Numbered from the stretch's first letter, positions 6,422 to 14,554 are shown. The stretch is DNA of 23,456 bases from Bacilli bacterium (GCA_016298185.1 JAEDDA010000016.1:1-23456); one strand, 5' to 3'. Numbers and translations are program-made. Notes: a model not told the origin generated them from the sequence alone.

Positions 6422-8767
6422 TTAAGCTCCTTTATGTGTTCTTTTTTCTCTAATGAGATTAAACCATTTAATACAGAATGGAGTTAACACAGCAATAGCG
6501 ATAATTGCACAAGACACTGGGATAGCCCAAGCGAGTTGTCCTGCCTTATAGGCAGCTCCACCCATATTAGATGGGAATAAATTCAAGATTGCATAGATGA
6601 CTGTGCATCCAATATATGATACTGCAATCCAAAATAATAATGTCCATTTGAACTGTCCTTTTGGAAGTTCTGCTTTAGCGGTTGCACATGCCGCAAAGCA
6701 TGGAATAGTTAGCATATTGAATGCGATAAATGAGATACATCCTTGCCATGAGATACCAGTTGCTTGAATCATAGCAGCAGAAGCTTCGATACCATTTTCA
6801 TCCGCCTCTAAAGCGGCAATGAATTCAGGGTCTTTATTTAATGCTGCTACCGCAATGGCGCCTAATGTTATAAATGTAGCAATAACATTTTCTTTAGCAA
6901 TTAAGCCGGTAATTGCCGCAACAGCAAAGACCCATCCAATTGTGGTTAATTGACTACCAAAGCCTAAAGGCGTGAATAATGGCCTAATTAATTGACCAAG
7001 CGAAGCAAGGATGGATTGATCAATTTCTTCCACCATTCTCCAGTTCCAACCAAAGTTAGTTAAGAACCAAATAACAATTGTAGATGCTAAGATAACGGTA
7101 AATGCTTTCTTCACAAAGTGTTTCGCTTTATCCCAAAGAAGAACCATTAAAGATCTAAATTGAGGTAAACGATATTCTGGTAACTCCATTATAAATGGAG
7201 CGGCAACACCTTTTTGTGATGTATGTCTCATTAGTAAGACACATATGATTGCGATAATGATGCCAATTGCATACATCGAATAAGTAATTATATCGACGTA
7301 TTTAAATTTAAATGCTTCTGCAATACCACCGCCGATAGCGACAAGAATTGGTAACTTCGCACCGCAAGAGAAGAATGGAATGACTCTAATTGTGGCGGTT
7401 CTTTCTCTATCATCCGCAAGTGTACGGGTATTAACCATTGCAGGAACAGAGCAACCGAATCCCATAATCATTGGAATAAAAGCTCTTCCCGATAAACCGA
7501 AGTTGCGGAACATTCTATCAAAGATAAAGGCGACACGCGCCATATATCCGGTATCTTCCAAAATAGCGAAGAAGAGGAATAAAACTAAGATTTGCGGTAA
7601 GAAACCTAATATAGCGAATAAACCCGCTAAAACACCTTCGCAAATGAAACTAGATACCCAAGCAGGCGCTCCGCTCATCCAACCTTCGACAAGTCCAGTA
7701 AACCAGCCAAAAGTCATATCAAATGCATTAAATAACATAACGCCAGGGGAATTAATACCGCCTTTATGCCAGAACAACCCTTCCCAAGCAGTTCCGGCGA
7801 ATGATGGCTTAACATTTTCAAAAATGCCACTCTTTCCTATAAACAATATGTCTTCTGCAAATGTTAAGTGGAAGATTGTGAATAAGATGGCAGCGAATAA
7901 TAGTAAGCCAAACACTTTATGTGTTAAGACCTTGTCAATCTTATCCGATCTATTCATCTTCACATTTTGTTGTTCTTCTTCTTTTTCTTTAGAAACTTTC
8001 TTTACAGAATGGAAGTGTTCGGTGATGTATTGATATCTTGCATCTGCAATGATGGCTTCAAAGTCATCGCCAAAAATTTCGTCATGGAATGTCTTTTTGA
8101 ACTCAGTAACCATGTCTACTAAGTTTTCGTGGTTTCTAATTTCTAAGTCATCGTTTTCGATTAATTTAATCGCATGGAACAATGGATTATTGACTTTGCT
8201 TCCTTTGAACGCACGAGTAATATCACCTATAAGGTGAAGGATTTCTTCATTTTTAATAATAGTTCTTCCTTCACGAGGATTCTTGCTGGCTTCATAAGCC
8301 TTTTGCATAAGTTCATCGAGATTATCATCTCTTAATGCAGAAACAGCGATAACAGAGACACCAAGTTTATCTTCCAAGGCTTTTATATCAATTGTGGTTC
8401 CTTCTTTATTAAGAACATCAATCATATTTAAAGCGATAACCATTGGAACGTTAATTTCTAATAGTTGTGTAGTGAGATAAAGGTTTCTCTCTAAGTTAGT
8501 AGCATCAACAATGTTGATGACACAGTCAGGATTCTCATCAATGATGTAGTTTCTCGCCACTACTTCTTCACTTGTATATGGTGATAAAGAGTAAATACCT
8601 GGAAGGTCGATAATAGAAACTTTTTCATTTAGTTTCTTATAAACGCCATCTTTCTTTTCAACAGTAACGCCAGGCCAGTTTCCAACGTGTGCGGTTGAGC
8701 CAGTTAAAGAATTAAATAAAGTGGTCTTTCCAGAGTTAGGATTACCTGCTAATGCGAATCTTTTCAT
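6422..8767 (-). CDS. feoB: Ferrous iron transport protein B
   Basis: Inner-membrane Fe(II) importer with an N-terminal GTPase. The 781-residue protein has the G-protein motifs G1 Gly8-NPNSGK-Thr15, G2 Thr35 (GVTVEKK), G3 Asp54-LPG, G4 Asn114-MID, G5 Ser143-AL, a helical linker to about 270, and then a multi-span membrane domain. The two gate motifs with conserved cysteines are present: GFGCSVPA and FFSCGAKLPI. Overall size matches FeoB. The start ATG 8767 overlaps the feoA stop by four bases (ATGA), so translation is coupled. It sits between feoA and the Cys-rich protein in a complete three-gene ferrous-iron operon whose promoter carries candidate metalloregulator boxes. Confidence 0.97.
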   Translation of the reverse strand: MKRFALAGNPNSGKTTLFNSLTGSTAHVGNWPGVTVEKKDGVYKKLNEKVSIIDLPGIYSLSPYTSEEVVARNYIIDENPDCVINIVDATNLERNLYLTTQLLEINVPMVIALNMIDVLNKEGTTIDIKALEDKLGVSVIAVSALRDDNLDELMQKAYEASKNPREGRTIIKNEEILHLIGDITRAFKGSKVNNPLFHAIKLIENDDLEIRNHENLVDMVTEFKKTFHDEIFGDDFEAIIADARYQYITEHFHSVKKVSKEKEEEQQNVKMNRSDKIDKVLTHKVFGLLLFAAILFTIFHLTFAEDILFIGKSGIFENVKPSFAGTAWEGLFWHKGGINSPGVMLFNAFDMTFGWFTGLVEGWMSGAPAWVSSFICEGVLAGLFAILGFLPQILVLFLFFAILEDTGYMARVAFIFDRMFRNFGLSGRAFIPMIMGFGCSVPAMVNTRTLADDRERTATIRVIPFFSCGAKLPILVAIGGGIAEAFKFKYVDIITYSMYAIGIIIAIICVLLMRHTSQKGVAAPFIMELPEYRLPQFRSLMVLLWDKAKHFVKKAFTVILASTIVIWFLTNFGWNWRMVEEIDQSILASLGQLIRPLFTPLGFGSQLTTIGWVFAVAAITGLIAKENVIATFITLGAIAVAALNKDPEFIAALEADENGIEASAAMIQATGISWQGCISFIAFNMLTIPCFAACATAKAELPKGQFKWTLLFWIAVSYIGCTVIYAILNLFPSNMGGAAYKAGQLAWAIPVSCAIIAIAVLTPFCIKWFNLIREKRTHKGA

Positions 8768-9006
8768 TTAGCTTCATCCTCCACTTCTAAAATAATTAAT
8801 TGTGCTTCGGTATTACGAAGTGTGAGTTCATAACCGCGAATGGTGATTTCAATAGGATCACCAAATGGAGCTTTCTTTCTAAGATAGACTTTTGCATTTG
8901 GAGTGACACCCATATCTAAAAGTCTTCTTCTTAAACGTCCTTCTCCTTCCACTTTTTTAATTAGGCCAGTCTCGCCTATTTTGAATTCATCTAGTCTTTT
9001 TAACAT
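8764..9006 (-). CDS. feoA: Ferrous iron transport protein A
   Basis: Small cytoplasmic SH3-like protein (80 residues) that works with FeoB. The typical FeoA features are seen: an early GETGLIKKV turn, the RRRLLDMGVTPNAKVYL core, then PFGDPIEITIRGYELTLR. First gene of the feo operon. ATG 9006 follows AAGGTAGGAATT. The 134-bp gap upstream holds the promoter and two dyad boxes, so the operon is probably repressed by a metal-loaded regulator. Confidence 0.95.
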   Translation of the reverse strand: MLKRLDEFKIGETGLIKKVEGEGRLRRRLLDMGVTPNAKVYLRKKAPFGDPIEITIRGYELTLRNTEAQLIILEVEDEAK

Positions 9007-9050
9007 AATTCCTACCTTTCTATGTCACTAGAATCAATTTGTTTCATTCG

Positions 9051-9066
9051 GTTAGTCTTTTCTAAC
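9051..9066. promoter_or_regulatory. Metalloregulator box 1, feoA leader
   Basis: GTTAGTCTTTTCTAAC, a near-perfect dyad (GTTAG-N6-CTAAC) located downstream of the predicted feoA transcription start. It is 26 bp from box 2, about two and a half helix turns, so the two may be bound cooperatively. Confidence 0.5.
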
Positions 9067-9074
9067 TCTATAAT

Positions 9075-9103
9075 ATGTTAGTCTTTACTAACTACGTAGT
9101 CAA
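9075..9103 (-). promoter_or_regulatory. feoA promoter
   Basis: Minus-strand -35 TTGACT (9098-9103), 17-bp spacer, -10 TAACAT (9075-9080, four of six consensus bases). The -35 overlaps the perfect palindrome ACTACGTAGT (9091-9100), and box 2 fills the spacer and reaches into the -10, the classic place for a repressor. Confidence 0.5.
9077..9092. promoter_or_regulatory. Metalloregulator box 2, inside feoA promoter
   Basis: GTTAGTCTTTACTAAC: GTTAGT and ACTAAC arms around four bases. The same 16-bp pattern recurs at 9051 and at 10074 before the ZIP gene. The GTTAG/CTAAC half-sites resemble the core of the DtxR/IdeR box, and a DtxR-family gene is at 14779-15144. Confidence 0.6.
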
Positions 9104-9140
9104 CAAATTAATTAGAAATATTTTTTAAATACTTATTCTT

Positions 9141-9935
9141 TTAGAATTGGATAGAGTCTAAGGCAAGCATCACCACGAAACCTAAAATGAATGACCAGAC
9201 ACCAAAATTATCGTGCCCTTCACTGGTCATTTCTGGAATCATTTCTTCCACGACGACATAAATCATGCATCCAGCGGCAAAGGCTAATGCCCAAGGCATA
9301 ATTCCCTGGATTTGCATCGCTAAGAATAAGCCTATAACTGCAGCAACAGGTTCCGCTGCGCCAGATAACATACCAAATAAGAATGCCTTACCACTGGAAC
9401 CAGTTTCACCCTTAATTGGTAATGATACAAATGCGCCTTCTGGAATGTTTTGAATAGCGATACCAATTGCGAGTAATAAAGCGCCTAATAATAATGCGTG
9501 ATTATCACTTTGTGATAAAGCAACACCAAATGCGATACCTACAGATAATCCTTCTGGGACATTATGGATAGTGACCGCAAGGAACATTTTACTTGTTTTA
9601 GACATCCTTTTTACAGACAAGCCTTCCTCTTTCTTTTCCGCATTATGAAAGTGAGGAACAATCTTATCAATAATCCATAAGAAACCCGCCCCTAAAACTA
9701 TAGATATGATTACTACTGACCAGGAAGGAAGATAAGTCACATTGCTTTCAAGCGCTGGTTTAATAAGCGAGAAGAACGATGCGGAAAACATCACACCAGC
9801 GGCAAATCCGGTGAATATTTTATAAAGTTTTGGTGATATTTCTTTTTTACGAATAAAGAAAACGAATAAGGCGCCTAATGTTGTGCCGAGAAATATTAGA
9901 CTAATACCAAGGATTGGATAGAGAATTCTTTCCAT
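9141..9935 (-). CDS. ZIP-family divalent metal transporter
   Basis: A 264-residue polytopic importer of divalent metals (Zn, Fe or Mn) of the ZIP/ZupT group. About eight membrane segments are visible, with the signature HNVPEG at His124-Gly129 in helix 4 and QNIPEG at 162-167 in helix 5, whose Asn, His and Glu residues line the metal path. A His-containing cytoplasmic loop (PHFHNAEKK, about 94-102) precedes helix 4. ATG 9935 follows GGAGGTAATGACTT; the same GGAGGTAA contains the stop of a 29-codon upstream ORF. A metalloregulator box lies between the promoter and that ORF. Metal specificity cannot be read from the sequence, but sharing the box with feo suggests iron or manganese. I see no clear terminator after it. 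Confidence 0.88.
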   Translation of the reverse strand: MERILYPILGISLIFLGTTLGALFVFFIRKKEISPKLYKIFTGFAAGVMFSASFFSLIKPALESNVTYLPSWSVVIISIVLGAGFLWIIDKIVPHFHNAEKKEEGLSVKRMSKTSKMFLAVTIHNVPEGLSVGIAFGVALSQSDNHALLLGALLLAIGIAIQNIPEGAFVSLPIKGETGSSGKAFLFGMLSGAAEPVAAVIGLFLAMQIQGIMPWALAFAAGCMIYVVVEEMIPEMTSEGHDNFGVWSFILGFVVMLALDSIQF

Positions 9936-9941
9936 AAGTCA

Positions 9942-10031
9942 TTACCTCCACCACCAAAGCCTTCTAACGGCAACCGTTTTTTCAAAAGATGTAATACGAT
10001 ATCCTGCTGTATCTAAAATGTATTTATTCAT
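9942..10031 (-). CDS. 29-residue ORF coupled to the ZIP gene
   Basis: Starts at ATG 10031 with GGAGG five bases upstream (10037-10041), better than many real genes here. It ends in TAA at 9942-9944, six bases before the ZIP start, and its last codons contain the ZIP ribosome binding site. The peptide ends in RRLWWWR. I recognise no family. It may be a leader peptide for translational coupling, a regulatory uORF (three consecutive Trp codons near the end) or a small functional protein. It lies just downstream of the metal box. Whether it is translated is inference from the strong ribosome binding site and spacing. Confidence 0.45.
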   Translation of the reverse strand: MNKYILDTAGYRITSFEKTVAVRRLWWWR

Positions 10032-10073
10032 AATGGCCTCCATTTTTTATTACATTTGTAATAATATTACTGA

Positions 10074-10089
10074 GTTAGTATTTACTAAC
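10074..10089. promoter_or_regulatory. Metalloregulator box before ZIP gene
   Basis: GTTAGTATTTACTAAC, arms GTTAGTA and TACTAAC (7 bp, perfect) around two bases. It lies just downstream of the extended -10 promoter (TGCTATAAT, 10104-10112) and matches the two boxes at feoA, so both importers probably answer to one regulator. Confidence 0.6.
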
Positions 10090-10103
10090 TATTCCAGGTA
10101 AAA

Positions 10104-10112
10104 ATTATAGCA
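10104..10112 (-). promoter_or_regulatory. Extended -10 of the ZIP transcript
   Basis: Minus-strand TGCTATAAT, a perfect -10 with the TGN extension. No good -35 is visible, as is common for extended -10 promoters. The predicted start is near 10097, placing the metal box at about +8 to +23. Confidence 0.45.
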
Positions 10113-10130
10113 TATATAAAATAAAAGGGA

Positions 10131-10156
10131 ATAAAAAAGTGAACCATGTGGTCCAC
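10131..10156 (-). terminator. Terminator of nudix-surE operon
   Basis: GTGGAC / GTTCAC arms (10151-10156 and 10139-10144) around CACATG, followed on the minus strand by TTTTTTATT. It abuts the surE stop. Confidence 0.7.
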
Positions 10157-10869
10157 TATTTCATCTTATTTTGTAATTTCTCTAATATTTCTTTTTGATA
10201 ATAAGTTCTATTTAAAGGAACAATAGAAATAATTCCGTGTTTCACTTGATAACAGTCGCTATTCTTATCATCTGAAAAATCTTCTTGCATATGTCGATAA
10301 GCCCAATAACCATCTTCTAATTTCGTAAAATAGTTTTGATCATGACGATAATATAAACTTCCTAATGACATACCTTTAACTTCACTATCAGGGAAATTGA
10401 TATTTAATAAGTATTCATTAGAGATGAGCTTGTTTTTATTAATGTAATCCCATACTTCATCGAAGTGCTCTTCTACTTCTTTAAAGTCAGTATTATGATG
10501 CGCGGACACTGCGATAGATGGTTTAAAGAACATTAATGATTCTAATGCCGCACCAATTGTGCCGCTATACATCGTGTCATAAGAGATATTCCAACCATTA
10601 TTACAGCCAGAAACCACCATATCAAAATCGATATTTAGATTACATAGTCCTAAGGATACGCAATCAACAGGGGTGCCACTACATTTAAAGACTCTATCTT
10701 CAACTTGTTCTAATTGGATGGGCTTGCCTAAAGTTAAAGCCGCGGAATTCGCACTTCTTGGAGAATCCGGAGCGACTATGACCACTGTTCCGTATTTTGA
10801 TAACAATTTAAAAAGAGTTCTAATACCTTTTGAATCGTATCCATCGTCATTTGTTAATAGGATGTTCAT
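10156..10869 (-). CDS. surE: 5'/3'-nucleotidase SurE
   Basis: Metal-dependent phosphatase acting on nucleoside 5'- and 3'-monophosphates in the cytoplasm. The 237-residue protein has the SurE metal site: Asn7-Asp8-Asp9-Gly10 at the N-terminus, Ser39 in APDSPRSANS, and the SGCNNGWN / YSGTIGAALE pair near residues 87-110. Length is slightly below the usual 245-260. ATG 10869 has AGGAG eight bases upstream and lies inside the end of the NUDIX gene (23-bp overlap), so the two are one operon with coupled translation. Both act on nucleotides, fitting a housekeeping salvage or sanitising role. Confidence 0.92.
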   Translation of the reverse strand: MNILLTNDDGYDSKGIRTLFKLLSKYGTVVIVAPDSPRSANSAALTLGKPIQLEQVEDRVFKCSGTPVDCVSLGLCNLNIDFDMVVSGCNNGWNISYDTMYSGTIGAALESLMFFKPSIAVSAHHNTDFKEVEEHFDEVWDYINKNKLISNEYLLNINFPDSEVKGMSLGSLYYRHDQNYFTKLEDGYWAYRHMQEDFSDDKNSDCYQVKHGIISIVPLNRTYYQKEILEKLQNKMK

Positions 10870-11374
10870 CGATATACTCCTTTGCTAGCTTCAAGATTGG
10901 TAGTTCTCTTTGCTTAATTAATAAGCCCACACCATCGTCTTTAACATTATCCATTAAAGTTATCGCTGTATCAATATCGACAAAGCGTAAGTCTTGGATA
11001 ACTCTCTTTTCATAGTCTTCTTTATGATCACCGACATATTTGTCAGCGCGAACTAAATAGTAGTAATTATTGTTATTTCTATGAATTAAATTATAAAAAT
11101 CATCTACTTTTGCGAGGAATTTGATGATTTTCCCCTTAAAACCCGTCTCTTCTTCGATTTCTCTAAGGACCCCTTGATGAAATCTTTCATCTTTCCTTTT
11201 CCCGCCTCCGGGCAGCTCAAAACAATCGCGATGTCCGAACTTATCATCGCTAACGACATGAAGTAATGCGACTTCGTTTTTATCGTTAAGCAAAACCGCA
11301 CGCACCACTATTCTTTTGTGGTCCGTATAAGTGAATGGATAACATTGATCTTCGAAATGAAAGACATTTTTCAT
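10847..11374 (-). CDS. NUDIX hydrolase
   Basis: A 175-residue hydrolase of nucleoside diphosphate derivatives. The full Nudix box is present: Gly57 ... Glu63 ... Arg71-Glu72-Ile-x-Glu-Glu-x-Gly78 (REIEEETGF), which binds the catalytic metals. Substrate unknown; the surrounding residues do not clearly mark it as MutT or ADP-ribose pyrophosphatase. First gene of an operon with surE. No Shine-Dalgarno site is present. A perfect TATAAT (11383-11388) is eight bases before ATG, so the message is probably leaderless or nearly so. Confidence 0.88.
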   Translation of the reverse strand: MKNVFHFEDQCYPFTYTDHKRIVVRAVLLNDKNEVALLHVVSDDKFGHRDCFELPGGGKRKDERFHQGVLREIEEETGFKGKIIKFLAKVDDFYNLIHRNNNNYYYLVRADKYVGDHKEDYEKRVIQDLRFVDIDTAITLMDNVKDDGVGLLIKQRELPILKLAKEYIDEHPINK

Positions 11375-11401
11375 ATAAAAGAATTATACATTATTTCTTC
11401 A

Positions 11402-11431
11402 TAAGAAAAAGCGCCACCGATGTGACGCTTT
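11402..11431 (-). terminator. Terminator of fic/EF-G-like operon
   Basis: Ten-bp stem AAAGCGTCAC / GTGGCGCTTT (11422-11431 with 11408-11417, one G-U) around the tetraloop ATCG, followed on the minus strand by TTC and T-rich sequence. Confidence 0.8.
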
Positions 11432-11450
11432 AAGAAAGGAGAAGATAAGA

Positions 11451-13505
11451 CTACTGACTAATCTTGTTTTCTTTAATAACTTTTTCCTTCAAGTATTCAG
11501 GAACTTCTTCGTAAGCAACAAATTCTCTGTTGAAGAAGCCAGATGCTTGAGTAATGGATTTTAATTGTGTTGCGTAATCGACGATTTCGGCTTCTGGAAT
11601 TAAAGCTTCGATTTCTTGATTACCATGATCTTTTTCTTCAATATTTTGGATTCTAGCACGTCTGGTATTTAAGTCTGATAAGACGTCACCTGTGAATCTT
11701 GATTCAATATTGACTTTAATTCTCATGATTGGTTCTAAGATGATTGGTTTGCATTTTGGATATGCATCTTTGAACGCTAAGATACCTGCCATCTTGAAGG
11801 CTTGTTCGTTACTATCGACTGGGTGATATTTACCATCGACTAAGATACCTTTAACACCAATAACTGGGAATCCTGCTAATGGGCCAGATTGTAAGGCTTC
11901 AAAGAAACCTTTTTCAACAGCTGGGAAGTAGTTCTTTGGAACTGCGCCACCGAAGACTTCTTCAGCGAAGACGCTTTCTTCACATGGTTCGAATCTCATC
12001 TTTACAACACCATAGAAACCACTACCACCTGATTGTTTAACATATCTACCATCACCTTCCGCTGTTCCTTTAATGGATTCACGATAGACAACTTTCATTG
12101 GTTCTGTAGAAACATCAACCTTATATGTGGTCTTAAGTTTTTCAATGACATAGTCAATGTGGGAACTAGAGACACCACCGAGTAATAATTGTTTGGTTTC
12201 ATTATTACGTTTGACTTCGATACATGGATCTTCGAGTTGCATCTTTGCAAGTGCTGGACCAATCTTAGATTCATCGTTCTTATTAGCTAAGATAATCGCC
12301 TTGAAGATGACTGCGGTTGGATATTTAACAGGTTTATAAATAGTAATTTGTTTTGGATTAGATAATGTGTCACCAGAAGAGACTTTTTCTAAACGTGTAA
12401 TAGCACCGATATCACCAGCGTGTAATTCTGTAATAGAATCGAGTTTCTTACCGGTCATTGTGTAGAGCATAGACACTCTTTGTGTGCTGCCGTTACAGTA
12501 GACATCATCACCGACATGTAAGACACCACTACATACTTTAATAATATTAATGACGCCTGAATATGGGTCACATACTGTCTTAAAGACATATGCGGAGAAT
12601 GGTTCATTATCATTTGTGGCTCTCACGACTTCTTTACCATTTTCATCTTTAGCTTCGAGTGGTTTTAAGTCGCATGGGTTTGGTAAGTAATCGATGAACA
12701 TTTGTAATAATGTTTCAATACCAACGTTCTTTGCGACACTGCCGCAGACAACTGGGACGAGTTCACCATTCAAGACACCGATTCTTAAAGAATCATGGAT
12801 TTCTTTTTCAGTGAATGTTTCACCATTAAAGAATTTTTCTAATAATGTATCATCGGTTTTTGCGACTTCTTCAACGATTGTGTTGTGATATTCAAAGACT
12901 TTGGATTTCTTATCATCATGAATTGTGTCTTCGACATCACATTTGCCATTAGATTTATAAGCTTTTAAATCGACACAGGAAGCAAAACCATCAAATCCCG
13001 CACCATGACCTAATGGATAACAGAATGGAATAGCGTTCTTACCTAATTTAGTTCTGATTTCATCTAAAACTTCATCGAAATTGACATTGTCTTTATCCAT
13101 CTTATTAACATAGATGAATGTTGGAACGCCTCTTCTTCTTAATTGGTTCCAGTGTTTCACTGTACCAACTTGGACACCGACAGAAGCATCGACCACTAAG
13201 ACAGCACCTTTAATAACACCAGTAACACCAATAACTTCGGAGATGAAGTCATCGTTACCTGGGATATCGATTAAATTAATCTTATGTTCTTTATAGAATA
13301 ATGGAACGACTGCGGTTTGAATGGATGCACCACGTTTTTGTTCATCTGGAGAATAATCGGATAAAGTATTCTTTCTTTCAACTTCACCCTTTTGTGGAAT
13401 TAATCCAGAAACGAATGCTAAAGATTCAACCAAAGATGTTTTACCACTGCTTTGGTGACCTAAGATAGCAACGTTTCTAATTTGTTTAGCATCATAATTT
13501 GCCAT
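11451..13505 (-). CDS. EF-G-like translational GTPase (EF-G2 type)
   Basis: A 684-residue paralogue of elongation factor G. G1 is Gly16-HQSSGKT23, G3 Asp80-IPGNDDF, G4 Asn134-KMD137. The later domains follow EF-G order: domain II (about 295-385), III, the IV region with GDGRYVKQSGGSGFYGVV near 480, and V. It is not canonical EF-G: G1 lacks the AHIDAGKT form, the RGITI switch is RGASI, and the catalytic His of DTPGH is Asn84. Divergence at these places is a feature of the EF-G2/EF-G-like group, whose role is uncertain (possibly a ribosome-dependent GTPase with altered activity). AAGGAG precedes ATG 13505. It is downstream of the fic gene with an 11-bp gap, so the two are one operon. A ribosome-protection factor is an alternative, but domain IV and C-terminal signatures were not compared. 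Confidence 0.85.
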   Translation of the reverse strand: MANYDAKQIRNVAILGHQSSGKTSLVESLAFVSGLIPQKGEVERKNTLSDYSPDEQKRGASIQTAVVPLFYKEHKINLIDIPGNDDFISEVIGVTGVIKGAVLVVDASVGVQVGTVKHWNQLRRRGVPTFIYVNKMDKDNVNFDEVLDEIRTKLGKNAIPFCYPLGHGAGFDGFASCVDLKAYKSNGKCDVEDTIHDDKKSKVFEYHNTIVEEVAKTDDTLLEKFFNGETFTEKEIHDSLRIGVLNGELVPVVCGSVAKNVGIETLLQMFIDYLPNPCDLKPLEAKDENGKEVVRATNDNEPFSAYVFKTVCDPYSGVINIIKVCSGVLHVGDDVYCNGSTQRVSMLYTMTGKKLDSITELHAGDIGAITRLEKVSSGDTLSNPKQITIYKPVKYPTAVIFKAIILANKNDESKIGPALAKMQLEDPCIEVKRNNETKQLLLGGVSSSHIDYVIEKLKTTYKVDVSTEPMKVVYRESIKGTAEGDGRYVKQSGGSGFYGVVKMRFEPCEESVFAEEVFGGAVPKNYFPAVEKGFFEALQSGPLAGFPVIGVKGILVDGKYHPVDSNEQAFKMAGILAFKDAYPKCKPIILEPIMRIKVNIESRFTGDVLSDLNTRRARIQNIEEKDHGNQEIEALIPEAEIVDYATQLKSITQASGFFNREFVAYEEVPEYLKEKVIKENKISQ

Positions 13506-13516
13506 GATATTACTCC

Positions 13517-14554
13517 TTACACTCTAAAATATTTTGAATAACGGCCTTTTGTGATTAATTGGATACGGCCTTCTTTTAATAGTTTTGCTAAACCTTTTTC
13601 AATTGTGACTTGGCTTGTCGCATATAAAACGTTAACAATAACTGTTTTATTAATTGGAGTTGCACTATCAACAACAACCTTTAAGATCTTTTCTTCGCTT
13701 GTTGTTTCTAAAGCATTAACTTCCATAATGTAATCGAGTTTACGATAGGCTTCTAAGATTCTCTTTAAAACGAATTCAACGAAGGCTTCGTAATCGTTTT
13801 CATTTTCATGCCAGCCCTTGGAAGAGGCTTCAAATGAATCGATGTATTCATTAATATGTTGTCTCATTAAGTAGGCAATGGCGAAGTATTCATCAACGTC
13901 ATAGCCAAATTTCTTCAATAGGAAGTCAAGGATTAAACGGGAAAGACGTCCATTACCATGGTTATATGGATGGATGCACATAAAATCGAGCATGAAGGCA
14001 GCGATTAAGACGAGCTTATTGCATTCTTCATCTGCAGCGCACATATTGAATTGATAGATAAGGCTATCTAATAATGGAAGGACTTCTTCTGGTGCAGCAC
14101 TTACAAAGATCGTTCTAAATGAACCATCTGGCATTGCTTCTTGAATGTAGTTTTGGCTATCTTTAAAACGACCACCAAAATCTGGGTTGTAATCCTTATA
14201 GATGTAATAATGTAATGTGGAAATGAAACTGCGATCAAATGGTTGGAATTTGCAGACTTCATTAATTAAATCCAAAGCATTGCTATAACCACGAATCATG
14301 TGTTCTTGTAATGATTGAGGTTGGGCTCCTTTAACGAATAAAGCTTTTTCTCTTTCTTCGGTAATGTAGATGGAACCAATTGCGTTGCTTGCCATAACCC
14401 CACTACGACGAGCGATGAGTTTTAAAGCTTCAGCATTTTTAATCTTTGCGACATGTAAGGTCTTACCTTTGTAGAGCTCAATAGAGTTGAGCAAGGAAAT
14501 AATTCCAGGCTTGTTCAAACCTAAAACAGTTCCTTTTAAATCGAACATTTTCAT
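13517..14554 (-). CDS. Fic-domain protein with altered catalytic and inhibitory motifs
   Basis: A 345-residue Fic protein, a family that mostly transfers AMP to target proteins. Order: N-terminal helical region, an inhibitory-helix region at 50-65, the Fic core with His195-ProTyrAsnHis-GlyAsnGlyArg203-LeuSerArg206, and a C-terminal winged helix (about 285-345) that could bind DNA. The catalytic His and GNGR loop are intact, but the Asp/Glu that normally precedes GNG (metal binding) is His199. The inhibitory motif, usually S-x-x-x-E-G, reads Ser56-Asn-Ala-Ile-Gly60-Ser, so the regulatory Glu is missing. Start: ATG 14554 has GAGG about nine bases upstream. An in-frame TTG at 14605 would add 17 residues without a ribosome binding site and is rejected. 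It is co-transcribed with an EF-G-like GTPase. Confidence 0.85.
   Translation of the reverse strand: MKMFDLKGTVLGLNKPGIISLLNSIELYKGKTLHVAKIKNAEALKLIARRSGVMASNAIGSIYITEEREKALFVKGAQPQSLQEHMIRGYSNALDLINEVCKFQPFDRSFISTLHYYIYKDYNPDFGGRFKDSQNYIQEAMPDGSFRTIFVSAAPEEVLPLLDSLIYQFNMCAADEECNKLVLIAAFMLDFMCIHPYNHGNGRLSRLILDFLLKKFGYDVDEYFAIAYLMRQHINEYIDSFEASSKGWHENENDYEAFVEFVLKRILEAYRKLDYIMEVNALETTSEEKILKVVVDSATPINKTVIVNVLYATSQVTIEKGLAKLLKEGRIQLITKGRYSKYFRV

Noticed and set aside
7380..8033. 217-codon plus-strand open frame opposite feoB
   Set aside because: It is antisense to well-conserved FeoB membrane segments and has low-complexity composition typical of a shadow frame.
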